Shown: positions 16,198 through 21,781 of the stretch, in pieces
Layout: each line of letters begins with the position of its first letter
Position numbering within the stretch: the stretch's first letter is position 1
Source: Synergistaceae bacterium
GTDB taxonomy: Bacteria > Synergistota > Synergistia > Synergistales > Synergistaceae
DNA: 21,781 nt
Assembly (NCBI GenBank): GCA_012513245.1
Contig: JAAZCN010000038.1
Coordinates: forward strand, 1 to 21,781
Reading direction: 5' to 3'
The notes under the pieces: generated by a model
Database searches by the model: none
What the model was told of the DNA's origin: nothing
Seen by the model: the letters and a program-made list of their open reading frames with translations, nothing else
Made by a program: the position numbers and the translations under genes

Positions 16198-17579
16198 GGA
16201 GAAATCTTCTCCTTCAGCTGACTATTGCTGTCTTTTTGCCCAGCCTGGGGGCTTTCCTCCTCGCATGGATAGGCTTCTGTCAGTTTGAAAATACCATGGA
16301 GGGAATAGCCGGTTCATACGTACAGAACCTTGCAAGAGGTGCTGCAGCGAGACTGGAATCTTCACAATGGGACTTGAGGACTGACGGCACCTGGCAACCG
16401 AACCAATACAGGTCCCGAATACTCGGGCTCGGAGAAATGATGTCCGACGAGATGGCTGTTCCGGGGATGTTTGCTGTATTCGACAGTGACGGCAACCTTA
16501 TATACGGCACATCTGATGTCACGATACTCTCTATAATATGGAACAAGCCAATAGCCGTCATGTCACCCCAGAAAATAAGGGGACCTGATGGAAGATTTTA
16601 TACCATAGCAGTCTATCCCATGCTTCAAAGAAATCTCTTTGTTCTTGCAGCCGTCTCGTGGGATAAACTGCTCGGACCCATGGTATCTTTGACTACTTTC
16701 TGGCCGTTTATCATGGGTATCCTTGGATTGATCGGGATCTTCTCAGTTTACATAATGTGGCAGAAAGTGATAATGCCTCTCAAAGATCTCGAAGAAGAGG
16801 TCTCCATGCTTAGCTGGGGAGAAGAAATACCTCTGAAAAATGCACCCGAAGCAGTTACAGAGCTTCAGAAGCTGAGAGAGGCTCTCGTGGTTCTAGCAAA
16901 CTCTGCAATAGATAAAGTCCAGCTTTCGCGAAGATATGTAAATGATCTCGTAAAAGTACAGGAGGAAGAACGGGCAAGAATATCACGTGAGATACATGAC
17001 GGCCCCCTTCAGGACTTAACTGCACTAATTCAGAGACTGAGACTGCTTTCTCTTGACATAGACTCTCCCGTGGAAAGAGAGAAACAGCTTAAAGAGGCAG
17101 AAAGCGCGGCGATGGCAGGAGTCAAAGAGATGAGGGAACTATGCAACAACCTTACCCCTCCCTGGCTTGACCTGGGAATAGTCCAGGCCCTGACGGAGCT
17201 TTCAGAAAGACAGAGCGCACAGCTCAACATCAAGATACACATCGACCTTCAGGAGATCCCTGACCTTCCCGATGATGTAACGCTTGCATTTTTCAGGGTA
17301 GCCCAGGAGGCCGTCAACAATTCTGCAAGACATGCTGAAGCGGAGAACGTCTCTATTTCACTCAAAAACACAGGCAAAATGATCCTTCTTCAGATCGAGG
17401 ATGATGGAAAAGGTTTCGAGGTCCCGGACAACTTTACTGAACTTCGTGTACAGGGACACAGAGGACTTTCGAACATGCGCGAAAGGATGTCCATAGTAGG
17501 AGGTCATTTCAGTATTTTCTCGACCCCCGGAAAAGGAACTGTAATTCGTTGTGAACTACCGTTAGTGACTGTACAATAA
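16194..17579 (+). CDS. sensor histidine kinase (HisKA_3 / NarX-LiaS-DegS type)
   Basis: A 461-residue membrane sensor kinase. A first membrane helix (about 7-29), an extracytoplasmic region of about 120 residues (30-155) without a recognised domain, and a second helix (about 163-187) are followed by a HAMP-like linker. The HisKA_3 dimerisation domain carries the phospho-acceptor His268 (ARISREIHDGPLQDL). The ATPase has the N box QEAVNNSARHA (371-381), DDGKGF (403-408) and GLSNMRER (424-431). The start is TTG at 16194, sharing two bases with the TGA stop of the regulator gene, with GGAGG 10 bases upstream. The two proteins are therefore translationally coupled and surely partners. The signal is unknown. 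Confidence 0.94.
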   Translation: MRRNLLLQLTIAVFLPSLGAFLLAWIGFCQFENTMEGIAGSYVQNLARGAAARLESSQWDLRTDGTWQPNQYRSRILGLGEMMSDEMAVPGMFAVFDSDGNLIYGTSDVTILSIIWNKPIAVMSPQKIRGPDGRFYTIAVYPMLQRNLFVLAAVSWDKLLGPMVSLTTFWPFIMGILGLIGIFSVYIMWQKVIMPLKDLEEEVSMLSWGEEIPLKNAPEAVTELQKLREALVVLANSAIDKVQLSRRYVNDLVKVQEEERARISREIHDGPLQDLTALIQRLRLLSLDIDSPVEREKQLKEAESAAMAGVKEMRELCNNLTPPWLDLGIVQALTELSERQSAQLNIKIHIDLQEIPDLPDDVTLAFFRVAQEAVNNSARHAEAENVSISLKNTGKMILLQIEDDGKGFEVPDNFTELRVQGHRGLSNMRERMSIVGGHFSIFSTPGKGTVIRCELPLVTVQ

Positions 17580-17632
17580 ATCAGTACATTGTATCAAACG
17601 ATCGAAAGGTGGGAGCCCGCAGGGCAAAAATT

Positions 17633-19264
17633 TTGAAATTAAGAATTCATGGAGCAGCAGGAGAAGTTACAGGATCAAATTATATGATCGAGACCGATTC
17701 ATTCAAAGTCCTTGTGGAATGCGGTTTCCACCAGGGAAAGGACGAGCAGAAACATGAGGGGGAAGCTTTTCCTTTTGACCCAACTTCAATTGATGCTCTT
17801 CTTCTGACACACGCACACATAGACCACAGTGGAAGGATACCCCTTCTTGTCAAAGAGGGCTTTAAAGGTAAGGTCTTCTGCACATTCGCCACATCGGAGC
17901 TCGTTGAAATACTCTGGAGGGACTCTGCCAAGATCATGGGAGAGGATGCGCAGTGGAGGACAAGAAAGAACCGCAGAAAAGGACTGCCTCCCGTCGAGCC
18001 TCTTTATACAGAAAAAGAGGTCGAGGATTCACTTGGTTTGCTCTCGCCGGTTCCTTATGACGAAATGATCGAAATAATGCAGGGACTGAAGGTACGTTTC
18101 CGCGAAGCAGGCCACATACTGGGAAGTTCTATAATTGAAACATGGGTATCTAAAAACAACGGAGACAAACCTGTAAAAGTTGTCTTTTCCGGAGATCTTG
18201 GTCCCATGGAAGGCGTTATAGAGAAACCGCCCACTTTTATAGAAGATGCAGATTTTGTATTGATAGAATCAACATACGGAGACAGACTTCATAAATCTCT
18301 CGAAGACACAAGGACAGAGTTTGAAGATACTCTCAAAGAAGCTCTCAAAACCAGCGCAAAGGTGCTTGTTCCGACGTTTGTTGTAGACAGAGCACAGAGG
18401 GTGCTTTACGAATTTGACCGTTTCCAGAAAAAATACCCTGATCTCAAGATGCCAAAAATCTCTCTCGATTCACCTATGGGGATAAAGGTAACTGAGATTT
18501 ATGGAAAATACATCCCTCTCCTGTCAAGGGAACTAAAAGAGATGTTTCTGAAAGGGGACGATCCATTTGAGCCGGAAAACTTCCAGTTTACACGCTCAGC
18601 TGATGAATCGAGAGCCCTCAACGAAGAAGTCAGCGGCATCATCCTCGCAGGAAGCGGCATGTGTTCCGGAGGAAGGATCATGCACCATCTCAAACATAAC
18701 CTCTACAAGCCCGATACACATGTTCTGTTTGTAGGATATCAGGCCCAAGGAACTCTCGGACGCAGACTCGTTGACGGTGCAAAAGAGATAAGGATAGCAG
18801 GAGAAGACGTCACTGTAAAAGCTCAGTTACACACGCTCAACGGTTTTTCGGCCCATGCAGACCGAAACGACCTTCTCGAGTGGGCTGGGAATTTTCCCAA
18901 AAAGACAAGATTCATCGTCGTTCACGGTGAACCAAAGTCTGCCCAGGCTCTCGCTATGGGACTGAACGACAAAGGCTACGCTGCACAGGTCCCTGCTCTG
19001 AATGACACAATAGACCTTCTGGCTCCTGCAGCAGAAAAGGCAGTCAGGATGCCTGTCATCTCACAGAAGATAATAGACAGACTCGAACTCAGCCCTCAGG
19101 ATATCATCCAGTTGCTGGCTGCAATTACGCGCCAGGCTAACGAGATGCAGCGATTAACAATAGAGACCAAAGATTACGCGAAGATAATGCCTCTTCTTGT
19201 CTCTGCTAAAACTTTAATGGAAACTGCAGCATCAATAGGAGAGGATATCGAAAAATCTGCGTAA
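17633..19264 (+). CDS. MBL-fold beta-CASP metallohydrolase (predicted ribonuclease, COG1236-like)
   Basis: About 543 residues. The metallo-beta-lactamase core has HAHIDH (residues 60-65, zinc ligands), His161 in GHILGSS and Asp188 in VFSGDLG. The beta-CASP region follows, with ESTYGDR, VPTFVVDRAQRVLYEF, GSGMCSGGRIMHHLKHNL and NGFSAHADRNDLLEW. This order is that of the bacterial and archaeal CPSF73-like RNases such as Thermus TTHA0252, so an RNA-processing role in the cytoplasm is likely. The C-terminal 80 residues are helical and extra to the core. The start is uncertain: TTG at 17633 gives MKLRIHGAAGEVTGS, the usual family opening, with AGGG 8 bases upstream. A GTG at 17609 would add eight residues but has no ribosome site. 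Confidence 0.88.
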   Translation: MKLRIHGAAGEVTGSNYMIETDSFKVLVECGFHQGKDEQKHEGEAFPFDPTSIDALLLTHAHIDHSGRIPLLVKEGFKGKVFCTFATSELVEILWRDSAKIMGEDAQWRTRKNRRKGLPPVEPLYTEKEVEDSLGLLSPVPYDEMIEIMQGLKVRFREAGHILGSSIIETWVSKNNGDKPVKVVFSGDLGPMEGVIEKPPTFIEDADFVLIESTYGDRLHKSLEDTRTEFEDTLKEALKTSAKVLVPTFVVDRAQRVLYEFDRFQKKYPDLKMPKISLDSPMGIKVTEIYGKYIPLLSRELKEMFLKGDDPFEPENFQFTRSADESRALNEEVSGIILAGSGMCSGGRIMHHLKHNLYKPDTHVLFVGYQAQGTLGRRLVDGAKEIRIAGEDVTVKAQLHTLNGFSAHADRNDLLEWAGNFPKKTRFIVVHGEPKSAQALAMGLNDKGYAAQVPALNDTIDLLAPAAEKAVRMPVISQKIIDRLELSPQDIIQLLAAITRQANEMQRLTIETKDYAKIMPLLVSAKTLMETAASIGEDIEKSA

Positions 19265-19292
19265 TATTTATTCCCTTTGAGATCAATGGGGA

Positions 19293-19298
19293 TATAAT
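19293..19298 (+). promoter_or_regulatory. possible -10 box (TATAAT) before the membrane-anchored protein gene
   Basis: A perfect TATAAT lies in the 100-base gap after the metallohydrolase gene, 67 bases before the next start. No fitting -35 box stands 16-18 bases upstream and there is no extended -10 TG. It may mark a weak or activator-dependent promoter, or chance. Confidence 0.25.
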
Positions 19299-19364
19299 AC
19301 CTTGGTTGTATGGGGTGTATTTTTAAGTATCAGATCCGAATATATTGAAGAGGAGAGAGACCTG

Positions 19365-20912
19365 ATGTCTAAAAGACTCAAAATGTTCATTTTAGTGGTC
19401 TGTACGGCAGCAGCTGTGCTTTTTGCCCTTTTCGCGTATTTCGGCACAAAAGGTCCGGCAGTCCTGGCATCAAAACTGCCGCTCCCTTCAGGATCGGACC
19501 CTTATGTGGTCTTCGAGACAGCAGAAAACTATTATCCTGTCTCGCTTTCAGCTCTCCTGACAGAGGGTCCGTACGCTGTATTCAGGGAAGGATCAGCAGG
19601 AAACCAGATACTATCCGTTGCAAAGACAGCAAAAGAATGTGCGGTACTCGTTGAAGACGGAAACGAAGGCGTCATAGACATCTATGCTGTAATGCGCCTG
19701 CTTCCTGAAGATATCTCCTCTCTATCAAAGGGAGTGCTTCCCAAATCATGGAAAATGGTCCTACGCAACGCTGATATAAAGAAAAACAGCGAAAATGACT
19801 CCTGGGAGATAAAGACAACTGAGGCAGATACCCCTCTCTACTATGCCACAGAGAGAGACATTGCCATTATTGCCCATGACAGCAGTTCGTTTCTTAAGAT
19901 GCTCAACATCAGTTCAGGATCCGCAAAAAGCATCCCCAAAAATTATTGGGAAAAAGAGAAGTCATGGCCTGCACACATTGAGATCTCGGAAGGCGGGCTC
20001 ATGTTTGCGGACGACGAAACAAAACCTCCTCTGATCCTGAAAGCTGCCTGGCGTTCACAGGAACCTGACAAAAAAACCGGCAAGGCGGGAGAAGCCGTAT
20101 GGAAAATAGAAGGCCTCGACAAAAGGATCTCTCCCCTTTTTCTTAATGCTCTGAAATCAAAAACATGGGATACCTCAAACTGCATTATCCCTAAACCTCT
20201 GCTTCTCTCAGCAGGCATGAACCTCCCTGAGTTAAAGGGGGGACCGGAAGAATGGCCTTTCCCCCTAGAAACCATTGGTGAACTTGGTGAGAGCATGGGG
20301 CTGAGCGAAAAACAGATAAAGAAAATTCTGTCAGGAGAGACGATCTTTTCCGTTGGAGGATATAACAAGCTTCTATGGTTCACTCTTCCCGGCATCATGG
20401 CAGAATTCACAGGCGACAAAGAACTGATGAGAGAACTTGTTGATGCATTCTGGGCCAGATTATTCTTTGGTGCTGAACCTAAACCCCTTGAGGGCTTTGA
20501 TTTCGGCGGCACCACCAACGTTCCTTTTTCTGTCGTAGGTGCAGGCAGAGGAAATCTTGCCGTACTTGGTCTGCTCTCTCCTGAATCGATAAGGGGATCC
20601 GAAAGACTTGAAAGTTTCATGGAAAATAATAAAAAGGCTATAGGCTGGATAGTTGCAGATCTTCCAAAAATTGGTGCTGCTCTTAGCGATATGACTAAAA
20701 TAAACATTTTCATGAATGACTCAGCCATTAATGATGAGCAATATTATGAAGGAGATACAGATGACCTTTTTCAACAGGATTCTTCTTTCTCACCTTTTGA
20801 CCAGGGGATATCAGACTCTTTTGGAAATGTTCTGAAGAGAATGGGCAAGACTCTAATAGTTTGGGAGACAGCTGAATCGGGCAGTGTAAACTGGTATAAG
20901 AATTCGAAATAA
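19365..20912 (+). CDS. membrane-anchored protein of unknown function
   Basis: I do not recognise this 515-residue protein. An N-terminal membrane segment lies at about residues 7-26 after a short basic start (MSKRLKMF). No Cys follows that would make a lipobox, so the large remainder is probably a periplasmic domain held by an uncleaved anchor or signal. The body is mixed alpha/beta in character with no repeat, metal site or catalytic motif that I can name. The last 60 residues contain an acidic, Gln/Asp/Ser-rich stretch (near the YYEGDTDDLF segment). The ATG at 19365 is chosen because GGAG lies about 9 bases upstream; the frame is open further 5' to 19302 without a better site. It sits between an RNase-like gene and tyrS, with no clear functional link. 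Confidence 0.7.
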   Translation: MSKRLKMFILVVCTAAAVLFALFAYFGTKGPAVLASKLPLPSGSDPYVVFETAENYYPVSLSALLTEGPYAVFREGSAGNQILSVAKTAKECAVLVEDGNEGVIDIYAVMRLLPEDISSLSKGVLPKSWKMVLRNADIKKNSENDSWEIKTTEADTPLYYATERDIAIIAHDSSSFLKMLNISSGSAKSIPKNYWEKEKSWPAHIEISEGGLMFADDETKPPLILKAAWRSQEPDKKTGKAGEAVWKIEGLDKRISPLFLNALKSKTWDTSNCIIPKPLLLSAGMNLPELKGGPEEWPFPLETIGELGESMGLSEKQIKKILSGETIFSVGGYNKLLWFTLPGIMAEFTGDKELMRELVDAFWARLFFGAEPKPLEGFDFGGTTNVPFSVVGAGRGNLAVLGLLSPESIRGSERLESFMENNKKAIGWIVADLPKIGAALSDMTKINIFMNDSAINDEQYYEGDTDDLFQQDSSFSPFDQGISDSFGNVLKRMGKTLIVWETAESGSVNWYKNSK

Positions 20913-20919
20913 CAGTTTC

Positions 20920-20966
20920 TTGCTAACGTATATAAGCCGGAAAATATGTTTGATTTCCATTAGCAA
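20920..20966 (+). repeat. inverted repeat in the tyrS leader
   Basis: TTGCTAA (20920-20926) is repeated inverted as TTAGCAA (20960-20966) with 33 bases between. There is no T-tract after it, so it is not an intrinsic terminator. The 77-base gap is too short for a T-box leader. It may be a regulator site or chance. Confidence 0.25.
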
Positions 20967-20989
20967 TGATAAACCGGAGGGATAAAGAA

Positions 20990-21781
20990 ATGTACTGCAA
21001 TGCGCTGAAAGTTTTGAAGGAACGGGGATTCGTTGAGTGGAGCAGCCATAATGAAGAACTCGATGAACATTTTATAAATAACATGGTCACAGGCTATATA
21101 GGTTTCGATCCAAGTGCTGACAGTCTCCACGTAGGAAACCTCGTGGCGATAATGGGTCTTGCCTGGATGCAGCGCCTCGGACATCGTCCGATAGCGCTTG
21201 CCGGCGGAGGGACAGGGAGAATAGGTGATCCTTCAGGCAAAAGTGCTGAAAGAAATCTCCTCTCTGAAGAACAGATAAGCTACAACGTTGAACGTATCGC
21301 AAAACAGCTTGAGCATTTTCTGGATTTCAACTGCGGAGAGAACAGCGCATTGCTCGTGAATAACAACGAATGGCTCAAAAAGTTGAATTATATAGAGTTC
21401 CTCAGAGACATCGGAAAATATTTCTCCGTCAGTTTTCTGGTAAACAGAGATTATGTAAGAAGCAGGGTCGTCGATCCCGATAAATCGATAACATATACGG
21501 AGCTTTCCTACATACTGCTCCAGGCATTTGACTTCAACCATATGTACAACGAACTGAACTGTACTCTGCAGATGGGCGGCAACGACCAGCAGGTCAACAT
21601 TATCGCGGGCATGGACCTATCAAGGAAAAAATCAGGCGGTCAGTGTTACGGCATCACATTCCCCCTCCTGCTCAACGCGCAGGGACAGAAATTCGGTAAA
21701 TCAGAGAGCGGAGCTGTCTACCTTTCTCCGCATCGCACAAGTATATACAAATTCTATCAGTTCTGGATAAATGTTGACGAC
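20990..21781 (+). CDS. tyrS: tyrosyl-tRNA synthetase, N-terminal part (cut by window end)
   Basis: The first 264 codons are present. The enzyme charges tRNA-Tyr with tyrosine through tyrosyl-adenylate. Class I motifs are seen: the HIGH-type HVGN (47-50) preceded by GYIGFDPSADSL, and the KMSKS-type loop KFGKS (234-238). Tyrosine- and ATP-site signatures are GGGTGRIGDPSGKS, SYILLQAFDF and LQMGGNDQQVNI. The KFGKS form points to the TyrS type found in E. coli and many bacteria rather than the KMSKS-bearing TyrZ type. The ATG follows GGAGGG by 7 bases. The anticodon-binding and S4-like C-terminal domains would lie beyond the window. No sign of damage. Confidence 0.97.
   Translation, partial: MYCNALKVLKERGFVEWSSHNEELDEHFINNMVTGYIGFDPSADSLHVGNLVAIMGLAWMQRLGHRPIALAGGGTGRIGDPSGKSAERNLLSEEQISYNVERIAKQLEHFLDFNCGENSALLVNNNEWLKKLNYIEFLRDIGKYFSVSFLVNRDYVRSRVVDPDKSITYTELSYILLQAFDFNHMYNELNCTLQMGGNDQQVNIIAGMDLSRKKSGGQCYGITFPLLLNAQGQKFGKSESGAVYLSPHRTSIYKFYQFWINVDD

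Noticed and set aside
19943..20728. A 261-codon minus-strand frame
   Set aside because: It is long but lies fully antisense to the 515-residue gene; its Ser/Pro-rich composition is typical of a shadow frame.
20913..20989. T-box riboswitch before tyrS
   Set aside because: The gap is only 77 bases and lacks a T-box core and a terminator.
1..21781. CRISPR array, insertion sequence, prophage or defence island
   Set aside because: No repeat-spacer pattern, transposase, integrase, phage gene or restriction/toxin gene was seen in any frame; composition looks even across the window.

Overview
The window looks like chromosomal DNA from an anaerobic Gram-negative-type (diderm) bacterium. A complete tripartite RND efflux pump with an outer-membrane channel shows there is an outer membrane. 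Citrate-lyase maturation genes, M20 peptidase-like hydrolases and a UPF0182 membrane protein are compatible with an amino-acid-fermenting lineage such as Synergistota, but that assignment is a guess from gene content. No rRNA, tRNA, insertion sequence, prophage or CRISPR array was seen. Genes are densely packed, have good Shine-Dalgarno sites and use TTG starts fairly often.

Left part (1-10009), mostly minus strand. It opens with the 5' part of a UPF0182 membrane-protein gene (minus), followed by a plus-strand DUF218/YdcF-type membrane protein. That gene converges on a minus-strand extended-SDR sugar-nucleotide epimerase. Next is a four-gene minus-strand operon read from right to left: a TetR/AcrR repressor, the membrane fusion protein, the RND pump and the outer-membrane channel. 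Its promoter is close to perfect consensus, and a perfect palindrome fills the -35/-10 spacer, which is a textbook autorepressor arrangement. A RarD-type EamA transporter lies upstream, also on the minus strand.

Middle part (10099-14343), plus strand. This is an operon-like run of an M20 amidohydrolase, an AMP-binding acyl-CoA-synthetase-like protein, CitC (citrate lyase ligase) and CitX (citrate lyase holo-ACP synthase). The hydrolase is split by a -1 frameshift at a T6 tract and has Gly where the family has its general-base Glu. The AMP-binding protein has Glu where the family has its invariant C-terminal Lys. CitC and CitX look intact and overlap, but no citrate lyase subunit gene (citD, citE, citF) or citG is present here. 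This is the oddest stretch of the window.

Right part (14462-21781), plus strand. It holds a dCMP deaminase and an HD-domain hydrolase, then a NarL-type response regulator with its translationally coupled histidine kinase. These are followed by an MBL-fold/beta-CASP ribonuclease-like protein, an unrecognised membrane-anchored protein of 515 residues, and the first 264 codons of tyrosyl-tRNA synthetase, cut by the window end.

Nothing here is clearly a new defence or mobile system. The best leads are the citC-citX cluster with two catalytically suspect neighbours, the slippery frameshift site, and the operator-in-spacer promoter.
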